Shown here piece after piece: positions 16,887 through 25,226 of a stretch of 64,000 nucleotides of DNA (its first letter is position 1; each line of letters begins with the position of its first letter). Position numbers and translations under genes: made by a program. The stretch is taken from the NCBI RefSeq assembly GCF_001975665.1, contig NZ_CP019419.1, forward strand, positions 2,711,501 through 2,775,500, written 5' to 3'. This DNA is from Polaribacter reichenbachii (lineage in GTDB: Bacteria > Bacteroidota > Bacteroidia > Flavobacteriales > Flavobacteriaceae). The notes beneath the pieces are model-generated. The model searched no databases. It worked only from the letters and a program-made list of their open reading frames with translations, and had not been told where the DNA came from.

Positions 16887-17939
16887 TTATTTCGTTTTTT
16901 CTTCTTTTTTAACTTCGGCTTTATCAGCTATAATTCTAGTTTCTTTATTAGCAACTTCCCAAGCAGTATGAAAAACCAAACGTGTTCTGTTTTCTAACAA
17001 TTCGTAGTTAATTTTGTCTGGTGTATCAGATGGTTTGTGGTAATCTGCATGCGTTCCATTAAAATAAAATATAATTGGCACATTGTGTTTTGCAAAATTG
17101 TAATGATCAGATCTATAGTAAAAACGATTCGGATCATTTTCATCATTATATTTGTAATCAAAGTTAATGTTTGTGTACTTTTTATTGATTTCTTCTGATA
17201 AATTATGAAGCTCAGTACTCAATTTATCAGAACCAATTAAATATAAATAATTAGGATCTTCTTTATGTCTTTCATCAATTCTACCAATCATATCAATATT
17301 TAAATCGCAAACTGTATTGGCTATCGGAAAAATTGGGTTTTCGGTGTAATATTTAGAACCTAATAAACCTTTTTCTTCACCTGTAACGTGTAAAAATAAA
17401 ATTGAACGTTTTGGGCCTTTACCAGCATCTGCAGCCATTTTAAAAGCTTCAGCAATTTCTAATACAGCAACCGTTCCAGAACCATCATCATCTGCACCAT
17501 TATAAACAACTCCATCTTTAACACCTTCGTGATCTAAGTGTGCTGAGATAACCACAATTTCATCTGGTTTTTCTGTACCTTTAATAAAGGCCAATACATT
17601 CTCAGAATCTTTAAATTTTCCACGACGTGTATTTTTGTTAATCCATGCTGCAGGTACTTCTTGAAAATAATCATCACCTCCAATTGGTGAAACAATTCCT
17701 TTATTTACATAAAAATTCTTTAAATATTCAACCGCTTTTTTCTGTCCTGGCTCACCAGTTTCTCTACCTTCAAACTCGTCAGAAGCATAAGTAAAAAGAT
17801 GCGTTCCTAAATCTTTTGCAGTAATAGTTGCTGCGTATTTTGCAGCCTGATCTACATTTGCATCTTCATTAGATGCTTCTTTGCTAGAACTACAAGCCAT
17901 AAAAGCGATTGCACTAGCAACGTACAGTATTTTTTTCAT
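16887..17939 (-). CDS. M28 family metallopeptidase lipoprotein
   Basis: 350 residues with a lipoprotein signal (lipidated Cys 16 in FMACSSSKEA). The M28 di-zinc aminopeptidase core is complete: VVISAHLDHEG (first His), NGADDDGSGTVAVLEIA (bridging Asp), LFLHVTGEEKGLLGS (catalytic Glu pair), CDLNIDMIGRID (Asp) and FNGTHADYHKPSDTPDKI (last His). These enzymes release N-terminal residues from peptides; here it would act anchored to the outer or inner membrane. It is transcribed alone from a good promoter that sits just after the ABC ATPase stop. Confidence 0.92.
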   Translation of the reverse strand: MKKILYVASAIAFMACSSSKEASNEDANVDQAAKYAATITAKDLGTHLFTYASDEFEGRETGEPGQKKAVEYLKNFYVNKGIVSPIGGDDYFQEVPAAWINKNTRRGKFKDSENVLAFIKGTEKPDEIVVISAHLDHEGVKDGVVYNGADDDGSGTVAVLEIAEAFKMAADAGKGPKRSILFLHVTGEEKGLLGSKYYTENPIFPIANTVCDLNIDMIGRIDERHKEDPNYLYLIGSDKLSTELHNLSEEINKKYTNINFDYKYNDENDPNRFYYRSDHYNFAKHNVPIIFYFNGTHADYHKPSDTPDKINYELLENRTRLVFHTAWEVANKETRIIADKAEVKKEEKTK

Positions 17940-17976
17940 TGATTAAAAATGTAATTAATTTGAATTTATTTGTTAC

Positions 17977-18008
17977 CAAATGTAACAAAAAGTAATAGTG
18001 AAATCAAA
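17977..18008 (-). promoter_or_regulatory. Promoter of the M28 peptidase gene
   Basis: On the minus strand TTTG (18008-18005), a 20-nt spacer and TACATTTG (17984-17977), the full Bacteroidota TTTG / TAnnTTTG arrangement, 37 nt before the ATG. Confidence 0.7.
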
Positions 18009-18009
18009 A

Positions 18010-18804
18010 TTAAGGCTTGTTTATAATAAATTGCTCTAATTTTCTGTTAAAATTAACAATGTCACTAGGAAATAAATTATCGAAAGCTCCTGTTTCCATT
18101 AGGTATAAAGGTGTTCCTGTATGTATTTTCTCATCAGTAAATAATATAATTTCATCAGCAAATTTAATAGATAAATTTACTTCATGAGACGATAAAATTA
18201 TGGTTTTAGAAGTTTTATTGATCAACTTTTGTAATAAATCAAAAATTTTGATAGTATGATGTAAATCTAAATGAGCAGTGGGTTCATCTAAAATAATAAG
18301 ATCTGTGTCTTGTGCTAAAGCTCTTGCAATAAGTACTCTTTGCAACTGTCCATCACTCAACTCATAAAAAAACTTTTCTTTTAGGTGATAAATTTCTGTT
18401 TGGTCTATAGCCCAGTTTATTTTTTCTAAGTCATTTTCCGAAAGTTTATCAATCCAATTGGTGTATGGTTGTCTGCCTAAAGCAATGAGTTCAAAAACAG
18501 TAATTTGACTTTCGGGTAAACGTTCAGTTAATACTAAACTTAAAACTGTAGAAAGTTCTTTATTTGTAAAGTTTTCAATATTTTTTTGGTTGATAAAAAC
18601 CTCGCCTTTTAATGCTTTTTGAACTTTAGAAACTGTTCTTAATAAAGTCGATTTTCCTATTCCGTTTTTACCTAAAACAGTAACCAATTTTCCTTTTTCA
18701 ATTGTAATATCAATATTAGAAGCTACAATATTTTGTGCTTTTTTATCTTGATAACCTATGCTAAGGTTTTCAGTTTTTAAAATGATGTTTTTATGATGTT
18801 TCAA
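18010..18804 (-). CDS. ABC transporter ATP-binding protein, FecE/siderophore type
   Basis: 264 residues. Walker A is GKNGIGKSTLL (about 44), the signature is LSDGQLQRV (Asp in place of the first Gly, common in this subfamily), Walker B is LIILDEPTAHLD and the switch His is in SSHEVNL. It belongs with FecE/BtuD-type importers for iron-siderophore, heme or cobalamin and pairs with the FecCD permease 45 nt upstream. No substrate-binding protein or TonB receptor gene is next to it, so the cargo is unknown. The start is TTG: no ATG exists in a suitable place, and the TTG is followed directly by the conserved domain. Confidence 0.9.
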   Translation of the reverse strand: MKHHKNIILKTENLSIGYQDKKAQNIVASNIDITIEKGKLVTVLGKNGIGKSTLLRTVSKVQKALKGEVFINQKNIENFTNKELSTVLSLVLTERLPESQITVFELIALGRQPYTNWIDKLSENDLEKINWAIDQTEIYHLKEKFFYELSDGQLQRVLIARALAQDTDLIILDEPTAHLDLHHTIKIFDLLQKLINKTSKTIILSSHEVNLSIKFADEIILFTDEKIHTGTPLYLMETGAFDNLFPSDIVNFNRKLEQFIINKP

Positions 18805-18849
18805 AGTTTAACTTTTCTATTTTATAACGAATCTTGTTTTATTGCTAAG

Positions 18850-19878
18850 TTAAACATAAATCTTCTTTTTTCTCACCAACAGCCAAATTACAACAGGCGC
18901 ACCAAAAAGTGAAGTAATTGCATTAATTGGTAGCGTAAATTCGCTTGTGGGTAATTGTGCAATACTATCGCAAATCAATAAAATTATTGCGCCTAAAATA
19001 GCTACAGCAGGTATTAATATTTTATGATTTGACGTTGTAAAAAACATTCTAGCAATATGAGGAACAGCTAAACCTACAAAAGCAATTGGGCCTGAAAAAG
19101 CTGTAATTACTCCTGTTAAAATACTGGTTATTAATAAAATTATATTTCTACTTTTTTTAATATTGATACCTAAGCTTTTTGCATAATTTTCGCCCAATAA
19201 AAAACTGTTTAAAGGTTTTATGATAGATAAAGTTCCTAGAATTCCAATACTATAAATAATAGAAAAAACTAAAATTTCATTCCAACTTAAATTGCCTAAA
19301 CTACCAAAACTCCAGAATAAATATTGCTGAATTTGGTCTGCCTCAGAAAAGTAAGCTAATACACTAATTACTGCAGAAGTTAAAGAACCAAACATCAACC
19401 CAATAATTAAAATAGACATCGTGTTTCTTACTTTATTTGCAGCAATTATTACAGCAGATAATACAAGAAAAGCACCTAAACTTGCAGCAATTGGCAAAGA
19501 CCAAATAGACAGAGAATTGGTTAATAAAAAGCCACCAAAAACAGACGAACCTAAAATTAAAATGGCAACTCCTAAGCTTGCGCCAGATGAAATTCCTAAT
19601 ACAAAAGGCCCAGCTAAAGGATTTCTAAATAAGGTCTGCATTAACAAACCACAAATAGACAAACCAGAACCTACTAAAATTGCTGTAATTGCTTTTGGTA
19701 ATCTAAAATTTAAAATAATAGTTGCCCAACTTTCTTTGGCAGGAACATTTCCTGTAATAATTTTAAAAATATCCTCTAAAGGTATAGATACTGAGCCTAA
19801 ACTAACATTCACAAAAAACAAAATCATCAGTAAAACTGATAATAAAATAAAGTGTTTTGTGTACGATTTGTTTTTCAT
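18850..19878 (-). CDS. FecCD family ABC transporter permease
   Basis: 342 residues with about ten hydrophobic helices, the normal size for the iron-siderophore/cobalamin permease family. Typical motifs: FRLPKAITAILVGSGLSICGLLMQTLFRNPLAGPFVLGISSGAS near residues 54-98 (quoted here by its parts 'LRLPR..' and 'NPLAGP..LGISSGA'), and AFSGPIAFVGLAVPHIARM near 262. The first helix is a signal-anchor. It forms a two-gene import unit with the ATPase downstream; the binding protein must be encoded elsewhere. Confidence 0.92.
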   Translation of the reverse strand: MKNKSYTKHFILLSVLLMILFFVNVSLGSVSIPLEDIFKIITGNVPAKESWATIILNFRLPKAITAILVGSGLSICGLLMQTLFRNPLAGPFVLGISSGASLGVAILILGSSVFGGFLLTNSLSIWSLPIAASLGAFLVLSAVIIAANKVRNTMSILIIGLMFGSLTSAVISVLAYFSEADQIQQYLFWSFGSLGNLSWNEILVFSIIYSIGILGTLSIIKPLNSFLLGENYAKSLGINIKKSRNIILLITSILTGVITAFSGPIAFVGLAVPHIARMFFTTSNHKILIPAVAILGAIILLICDSIAQLPTSEFTLPINAITSLFGAPVVIWLLVRKKKIYV

Positions 19879-19947
19879 TTGTAAATGTCTGTCTAAGACA
19901 AGTAGGGTTTTAATATTGAGGACTAGAATGCGCTCTAGGAAACAAAT

Positions 19948-20529
19948 TTAAGATTTATAGTCATTTAAAAAAGCGACTAATTTTTGGATGGCAATTCCTC
20001 TATGAGAAATTTTATTTTTTTCTTCAGAACTCATTTCAGCAAAAGACAAATTGTATCCTTTAGGTTTAAAAATTGGGTCGTAACCAAAACCTTTTTCACC
20101 TTGTTTTTCGGTTAAAATATCACCTTTACAAATGCCTTCAAAAAGAAATTTTTCATCATTTAAATTTAAAGCAACAGCAGTTCTAAATTGTGCTTTTTTA
20201 TTCTCTTTTTCTTTTAATTCTGATAATAATTTTTGCATATTATTATCAGAATTGGCAGGTTCACCAGCAAAACGTGCTGAATAAACTCCTGGTTTTCCTC
20301 CTAAACTTTCAACTTCTAAACCTGTATCATCAGCAAAACAATTATAACCAAATTTTTGAGTAATATAATCTGCTTTTAATTTGGCATTACCTTCTAAAGT
20401 TGTTTCAGTTTCGTCAATTTCATCAAAACAATTAATGTCTTTTAAGCTCAATAATTCTATTGATTTTGGCATCATTTTTTGAACTTCAGCCAATTTGTTT
20501 AAGTTATTTGTTGCAAAAACTAATTTCAT
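19948..20529 (-). CDS. rdgB: Non-canonical purine NTP pyrophosphatase (RdgB/HAM1)
   Basis: 193 residues, typical. The enzyme hydrolyses dITP, ITP and XTP to monophosphates and keeps deaminated purines out of nucleic acids. Motifs: [19 protein letters not shown] at the N-terminus (substrate loop), [23 protein letters not shown] (catalytic Asp and metal site, split here at residues 67-89), GFGYDPIF near 147 and [16 protein letters not shown] near 167. It lies upstream of the FecCD operon with a 69-nt gap; cotranscription is possible but functionally unlinked. Confidence 0.95.
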   Translation of the reverse strand: MKLVFATNNLNKLAEVQKMMPKSIELLSLKDINCFDEIDETETTLEGNAKLKADYITQKFGYNCFADDTGLEVESLGGKPGVYSARFAGEPANSDNNMQKLLSELKEKENKKAQFRTAVALNLNDEKFLFEGICKGDILTEKQGEKGFGYDPIFKPKGYNLSFAEMSSEEKNKISHRGIAIQKLVAFLNDYKS

Positions 20530-20644
20530 AAAGCGAAAATAATCATTTTAATGTGGTTATAGAAAAATACTTAGACCAGTTATTTGATTGCTTTTCGTAA
20601 TAAGGTTTTAACTTTTTTTATGGTAAAATTTGTGTAGTGTTATT

Positions 20645-20770
20645 TAAAATAAAACCTGCCAGTAGTTTTGTTTTATTTAGGTGATAGAGTAAATTATTTA
20701 AAATCCCCCAATAATAAATAATTACTCTTCTCCATATTTTATAAACATCTTTGCACTGACAGGTATATTT
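20645..20770. repeat. Long imperfect palindrome, MITE-like or structured RNA
   Basis: Nested inverted repeats fold about 125 bp into one hairpin. The outer arms are ACCTGCCAGT (about 20655-20664) and ACTGACAGGT (20755-20764). The inner arms are GAGTAAATTATTTA (about 20687-20700) and TAAATAATTACTC (about 20715-20727), around an AAATCCCCCAATAA loop. It lies in a 425-bp region without a convincing gene. It has no flanking gene with transposase features. It could be a miniature inverted element, or an RNA made from either strand. Confidence 0.6.
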
Positions 20771-20865
20771 ATGAGTATTGTGCAGATATTTTGTTATTAC
20801 CAAACTTATAATAAATAAATAGATTATGCCTAACTAAAAATAATGACCTGTTCATTTTTTAGCTA

Positions 20866-20896
20866 AATCAGTAAGAATTTTAAACAATCAGTAAGA
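20866..20896 (+). promoter_or_regulatory. Direct-repeat operator candidate for the AraC regulator
   Basis: AATCAGTAAGA occurs at 20866-20876 and 20886-20896, exactly 20 bp apart (about two helical turns), just upstream of the -7 element of the AraC-family gene. AraC-type proteins use two HTHs to bind direct repeats about 21 bp apart, so autoregulation fits. Confidence 0.55.
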
Positions 20897-20924
20897 TATT
20901 TTTAAATAGAAGAATCAATTTTAC

Positions 20925-20932
20925 TACATTTG
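20925..20932 (+). promoter_or_regulatory. -7 element for the AraC-family gene
   Basis: TACATTTG matches TAnnTTTG; TTTA at 20901-20904 lies 20 nt upstream as a weak -33 element. Transcription would begin about 15-20 nt before the TTG start. Confidence 0.5.
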
Positions 20933-20954
20933 ATTTATAAAATCCCTATTTATT

Positions 20955-22133
20955 TTGATTGAATCTTTTTTGTTTTTATTTACAGGAATTATTGGTATTG
21001 TAACCCTTACTTTAATGTTAAGATTTTATCGTTCTAATCCTTTTTGTAACTTTTTTTTAATACTTGCTCTGGGTATTGTTTCTATTCGTTTTTTTATTCA
21101 TGGTAGTTACCATTTTGGTTTACAAACAGTAATAAAACCAGATAGAGGTTTGTTTTCTATTTTGTTTTTATTAATTGTTCCTAGTTCTTATTTGTATTAT
21201 AAAAACTTAACTTTTCAAATTAATAAATTTAATTACAAAGATTTAAAACATTTATTTTTTATTATCTTCTTATTTCTAATTAACTCAATTGATGTTTTGA
21301 GACATAGTTTCATTTTTTATTTTGGACCCTATACAAACCTCTTTTTAATAACATTCTTTTTAGTTTTTTATCTCTTATCGATTTTTAAACTATTAAGTAA
21401 AAATATTTGGTTTCAAAAAACAATGCTTTTAAATAATGAGCATTTTAAATTAGTTAAAAATTGGACTATATATTTTTATGTAATTCATATTCTTTCTAGC
21501 CTTACAGTTTTAATTTCTTTATATATAGAAATTAAAAACGGATCTCTACCTTCAGGAAAATCAATGGCAATTTTTTTACTACTTTTTTGGTTATTCATAT
21601 TTTTTAAAATTTTAATTTCTCCAGAAATTTTATATGGCCTTCCAATACTAAATAAAACGTTATTAAGATTTAATAATTCTTTGTTAGAAAATACTGAAAT
21701 TTTAAAACCAAGAACAGATAATTGGCTTTTAGTAACAAAAGATAAAAAAAGCAACCAAGATCAAAAATTACAAGAAAAAATCACAAAAAATATAAGTAGT
21801 TATATTTTAGAGGTTGATAAATTAAGTACTGAAGAATTGATTTTTAGAAATCAAAAAGCTTCTCAAAATACTATTGCAGAAAAATTAGGTGTACCAACAA
21901 GTCATATAGTGTATTTATTTAAATATCATTCTAAGATTTCTTTTTCAGAATATAGAATGAACAGTAGAATACAAGATGCAATTCATTTGATAAATCAAAA
22001 TTTTTTAAATAATGAAACTTTCGAATCTTTAGCTTACACAACAGGATTTTCATCTTACAATCCTTTTTTTAGTGCATTTAAAAAAATTACGACTTATTCT
22101 CCTCAAGACTATATTAAAGTAAATAAAATATAG
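20955..22133 (+). CDS. AraC-family regulator with N-terminal membrane domain
   Basis: 392 residues. Residues 1-230 contain six or seven hydrophobic helices (FLFLFTGIIGIVTLTLMLRF first; CNFFLILALGIVSIRFFIHG next). Residues about 285-392 form an AraC/XylS double HTH (NTIAEKLGVPTSHIVYLFKY, then FESLAYTTGFSSYNPFFSAF and the typical end YSPQDYIK). Membrane-bound AraC regulators of this layout are common in Bacteroidota and presumably sense a membrane or external signal; the ligand is unknown. The start is TTG at 20955: a stop lies 8 codons upstream and the first ATG would cut helix 1. Convergent with rlmH, 5 nt between stops. Confidence 0.85.
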   Translation: MIESFLFLFTGIIGIVTLTLMLRFYRSNPFCNFFLILALGIVSIRFFIHGSYHFGLQTVIKPDRGLFSILFLLIVPSSYLYYKNLTFQINKFNYKDLKHLFFIIFLFLINSIDVLRHSFIFYFGPYTNLFLITFFLVFYLLSIFKLLSKNIWFQKTMLLNNEHFKLVKNWTIYFYVIHILSSLTVLISLYIEIKNGSLPSGKSMAIFLLLFWLFIFFKILISPEILYGLPILNKTLLRFNNSLLENTEILKPRTDNWLLVTKDKKSNQDQKLQEKITKNISSYILEVDKLSTEELIFRNQKASQNTIAEKLGVPTSHIVYLFKYHSKISFSEYRMNSRIQDAIHLINQNFLNNETFESLAYTTGFSSYNPFFSAFKKITTYSPQDYIKVNKI

Positions 22134-22138
22134 CGTTT

Positions 22139-22612
22139 TTATTCATGATGATAAGGCTCATTCTTTAAGATGGTAAAACCTCTATAGAGTTGTTCTACTA
22201 TAAAAAGACGAATCATTTGATGAGAAAATGTCATTTTAGATAACGATATTTTTCCTTGTGCTTTTTTGTAAATAGCATCAGAAAAACCATATGGCCCTCC
22301 AATTACCAAAACCAATTGTTTTAAACCTGAATTCATTTTCTTTTGCAAGTATTTAGAAAACTCGATAGATGTAAAATGTTTCCCTTTATCATCTAACAAA
22401 ATCAATTGATCTGTATTTTGGAGCTTAGACAGAATTAAATCGCCTTCTTTTTCTTTTTGTTGAACTTCGCTTAAATTCTTTACATTTTTAATATCAGGAA
22501 TAATTTCGAGTTCAAACTTTATATAATGTTTTAGTCGATTTTGATATTCATCAATCAACTGAATTAAATGTTTATTGTCGGTTTTACCTATGACTAGGAG
22601 TTTAATTTTCAT
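22139..22612 (-). CDS. rlmH: 23S rRNA (pseudouridine1915-N3)-methyltransferase RlmH
   Basis: 157 residues, the usual length. RlmH is a SPOUT-fold enzyme that methylates pseudouridine 1915 in helix 69 of 23S rRNA. Visible motifs: MKIKLLVIGKTDNKHLIQLI at the start, LLDDKGKHFTSIEFSKYL (about 74), LVIGGPYGFSDAIYKKA (SAM-binding knot, about 102), and SLSKMTFSHQMIRLFIVEQL with the C-terminal YRGFTILKNEPYHHE, which ends exactly as in the family. Confidence 0.97.
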   Translation of the reverse strand: MKIKLLVIGKTDNKHLIQLIDEYQNRLKHYIKFELEIIPDIKNVKNLSEVQQKEKEGDLILSKLQNTDQLILLDDKGKHFTSIEFSKYLQKKMNSGLKQLVLVIGGPYGFSDAIYKKAQGKISLSKMTFSHQMIRLFIVEQLYRGFTILKNEPYHHE

Positions 22613-22619
22613 ATTTCAA

Positions 22620-22689
22620 AATTACGAATTATGAATTTATAATTACAGATGATTTGACGTAATTCATCATCTGTAATTTATAATTAAAA
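22620..22689. repeat. 7-bp-period AATT array with inverted symmetry
   Basis: Left arm units AATTACG, AATTATG, AATTTAT, AATTACA start at 22620, 22627, 22634 and 22641. Right arm AATT occurs at 22661, 22675 and 22682, again multiples of 7 apart. The arms form a hairpin around TTACAGATGA/TCATCTGTAA. It fills the spacer between the divergent rlmH and nadC genes, so it overlaps any promoters there. Confidence 0.75.
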
Positions 22690-22718
22690 TACTATTTTTA
22701 CATCAGAAATACGAAAAA

Positions 22719-23579
22719 ATGATATCAGAAGAACAATTTCAGAACGAATTAGACCTCATTATAAAAAATGCCATAAGAGAAGATATAGGAGATGGTGATC
22801 ATACTTCACTTTCTTGCATACCTGCAGATGCTCAAGGAAAAGCAAAATTACTAGTTAAAGACGATGGAATTATTGCTGGTGTTGACTTTGCAAAGCTTGT
22901 TTTTAGCTATGTTGATGAAGATTTAAAGGTTGAAACTTTTATAAAAGATGGTGAAAAAGTAAAATATGGAGATATTGTTTTTCACGTTTCTGGTAAATCG
23001 CAATCCATTTTAATGGCAGAACGTTTGGTGTTAAATGCAATGCAAAGAATGAGTGCAATTGCTACTAAAACAGCCTTTTTTGCGAATCTTTTAGAGGGTA
23101 CAAAAACCAAAGTTTTAGATACAAGAAAAACAACACCAGGTATTAGAGCTTTAGAAAAATGGGCGGTTAAAATCGGTGGTGGAGAAAACCATAGATTTGC
23201 CTTATATGATATGGTTATGATTAAAGATAATCATATTGATTTTGCTGGCGGAATTACAGCTGCAATTACAAAAACGAAGAATTATTTAGCTGAAAAAGGC
23301 TTAGATATTAAAATAATTGTAGAAGCTAGAAGCTTAGAAGAAATTAAAGAAATTTTGTCTGTTCCTGGAGTTTACAGAATTTTAATTGATAACTTTAATT
23401 ATGAAGACACTAAAAAAGCGGTTGCTTTAATTGGTGATACTTGCCTAACAGAATCTTCTGGTGGAATTAATGAAGATACCATTAGAAAATATGCAGAATG
23501 TGGTGTAGATTATATTTCTTCTGGTGCATTAACACACTCTGTTTACAATATGGATTTAAGTTTAAAAGCTATAGATTAA
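22719..23579 (+). CDS. nadC: Nicotinate-nucleotide pyrophosphorylase (quinolinate phosphoribosyltransferase)
   Basis: 286 residues, normal. NadC converts quinolinate and PRPP to nicotinate mononucleotide in de novo NAD synthesis. Motifs: REDIGDGDHTSLSCIP near residue 20, LVLNAMQRMSAIATKTAFF near 105, KVLDTRKTTPGIRALEKWAV (PRPP/quinolinate site, about 130), VMIKDNHIDFAGG, IIVEARSLEE and SSGGINEDTIRKYAECGVDYIS at the C-terminus. nadA and nadB are not in the window. It is followed by a pentapeptide-repeat gene after 36 nt. Confidence 0.96.
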   Translation: MISEEQFQNELDLIIKNAIREDIGDGDHTSLSCIPADAQGKAKLLVKDDGIIAGVDFAKLVFSYVDEDLKVETFIKDGEKVKYGDIVFHVSGKSQSILMAERLVLNAMQRMSAIATKTAFFANLLEGTKTKVLDTRKTTPGIRALEKWAVKIGGGENHRFALYDMVMIKDNHIDFAGGITAAITKTKNYLAEKGLDIKIIVEARSLEEIKEILSVPGVYRILIDNFNYEDTKKAVALIGDTCLTESSGGINEDTIRKYAECGVDYISSGALTHSVYNMDLSLKAID

Positions 23580-23615
23580 TTCAATTAACAATCGAATGTA
23601 GTAGAAACTTATAAT

Positions 23616-24188
23616 ATGATGTATAATTATTTTGATAGTGAAGAATATGCTAAAATAGATTTTACAAAAAGTGAAATAATTAAAGGCGAATATGATAACT
23701 GTACCTTTACCAATTGTAATTTTGAGAACATTCACGCATCAAATATTCAGTTTGTAGAATGCGATTTTATCGATTGTAATTTTAGCAATACTATTGTAAA
23801 AGATACTGCTTTTAAAGATGTTAACTTTTTGAATTGTAAAATGATAGGCGTAAAGTTTTATAGTTGCGATTCTTTTTTACTACAACTTTCGTTTAAAGAA
23901 TGTCAATTGCAATATGCTTCTTTTTATCAGTTAAAAATTCCGAAAACAAAATTTTTAAATTGTAATTTAGAAGAAGTCGATTTTACAGAAGCTAATTTAA
24001 ATGGCTCGTTATTTAATGATTGTAATTTAAAAAGCACAATTTTTGATAGAACAAATTTAGAAAAAGCAGACTTTAGCACCGCTTTTAATTTTAGAATAAA
24101 TCCAGATGAAAATGCTTTGAAAGGAGCAAAGTTTAGTAAAGAAAACATTGAAGGATTGTTGTTTGGATATAAGATTATTATAGAGTAA
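23616..24188 (+). CDS. Pentapeptide-repeat protein
   Basis: 190 residues built almost entirely of pentapeptide repeats of the form xx(F/L)xx with C/N/S/D turns, for example CTFTNCNFENIHASNIQFVE, CDFIDCNFSN, ANLNGSLFNDCNLKSTIFDR and TNLEKADFSTA. These fold into a right-handed quadrilateral beta-helix. Some members (Qnr, MfpA) mimic DNA and protect gyrase; this one has no feature that shows that role. The C-terminal ENALKGAKFSKENIEGLLFG resembles other stand-alone bacteroidotal members. Cytosolic, no signal peptide; likely cotranscribed with nadC. Confidence 0.85.
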   Translation: MMYNYFDSEEYAKIDFTKSEIIKGEYDNCTFTNCNFENIHASNIQFVECDFIDCNFSNTIVKDTAFKDVNFLNCKMIGVKFYSCDSFLLQLSFKECQLQYASFYQLKIPKTKFLNCNLEEVDFTEANLNGSLFNDCNLKSTIFDRTNLEKADFSTAFNFRINPDENALKGAKFSKENIEGLLFGYKIIIE

Positions 24189-24253
24189 ATTTTCTATGAA
24201 ACGAGTGTTGAGTAAATGTGAAATAAGAAAATGTCTGAAAGATAAAAGAGTTA

Positions 24254-25201
24254 ATGAGTAGAGAAATAGAAGACAAACTAAATAAAATTCCAATAGTAAA
24301 TTTGTTGGTTAAATTCGGGAAACAAATAAAAATTCCGGGTTTAATAGGTATGTCTTTATATGATGTTTTAGAACTCTACATTATTGGTATTATTGAAGGT
24401 GCTTTAACCACAAGAGCAGGAGGGATTGCCTTCAGTTTTTTTATGGCAGTTTTTCCATTTATGCTGTTTATTTTAACGCTAATTCCATACATTCCAATAG
24501 AAGGTTTTCAAGAAGGTTTATTCTCATTTATCAAAGATGTTTTACCTCCACAAACTTTTGATGCTGTAAATTTGGTAATTGGCGATATTATTAACAATCA
24601 ATATGGAGGTTTACTTTCCTTTGGATTTTTACTTTCTATTTTTTTAATGACCAATGGAATTAACGCTATTTTTGGAGGCTTCGAATATTCGTATCATATC
24701 ACAGAATTCAGAAATGTTTTTAGGTCTTATTTTGTGGCTTTAGGTGTTTCTCTATTAATCTCGGTTTTCTTAATATCAACAGTAATTTTAGTAATATTAT
24801 ACCAGTTTGCATTAACTAAAATTGATGAAATTGGTTGGCTAAATACCACAGACCTAAATCTATTTTATTATGGTAGAGGTTTACTGTTTGTTTTGATGAT
24901 TTTTATTATTGTTTCACTACTATTTAGGTATGGAACAAAACAAGGAAAAGAAATACGATTTTTCTCTGCAGGAGCTGTTTTAACTACAGTTGTTTCAATT
25001 TTTACTTTCTATTTATTCGGAATTTACGTACTAAAATTTGCGCAATACAATCAGTTATATGGTTCTATTGGTACACTTTTAATTTTGATGCTTTTTGTTT
25101 GGTTAAATTCCATTATTTTATTGTTAGGGTTTGAATTAAATGCCTCTTTGCATAAGCTAAAAAGGATAAATAAAACCTTTATTTCACGTAATAAATTATA
25201 A
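24254..25201 (+). CDS. YihY/BrkB family inner-membrane protein
   Basis: 315 residues with about six membrane helices. Hallmarks of the YihY (formerly 'ribonuclease BN' in error) family are present: LTTRAGGIAFSFFMAVFPFM near residues 54-73, a NGINAIFGGFEYSY segment near 135, and YGSIGTLLILMLFVWLNSII LLLGFELNA near the end (Glu/Asn conserved). The transport or other role of the family is not settled. It begins 65 nt after the pentapeptide gene and precedes hisS across a repeat-bearing spacer. Confidence 0.92.
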   Translation: MSREIEDKLNKIPIVNLLVKFGKQIKIPGLIGMSLYDVLELYIIGIIEGALTTRAGGIAFSFFMAVFPFMLFILTLIPYIPIEGFQEGLFSFIKDVLPPQTFDAVNLVIGDIINNQYGGLLSFGFLLSIFLMTNGINAIFGGFEYSYHITEFRNVFRSYFVALGVSLLISVFLISTVILVILYQFALTKIDEIGWLNTTDLNLFYYGRGLLFVLMIFIIVSLLFRYGTKQGKEIRFFSAGAVLTTVVSIFTFYLFGIYVLKFAQYNQLYGSIGTLLILMLFVWLNSIILLLGFELNASLHKLKRINKTFISRNKL

Positions 25202-25226
25202 GTTTTTCACGATATTTGCGCTCTTA

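Noticed and set aside
20618..20803. 61-codon minus-strand open frame between rdgB and the AraC gene
   Set aside because: It lies wholly on the long palindrome, has no plausible ribosome site, and its translation (Cys, Tyr, Asn and Leu-rich with no domain) looks like a by-product of the repeat.
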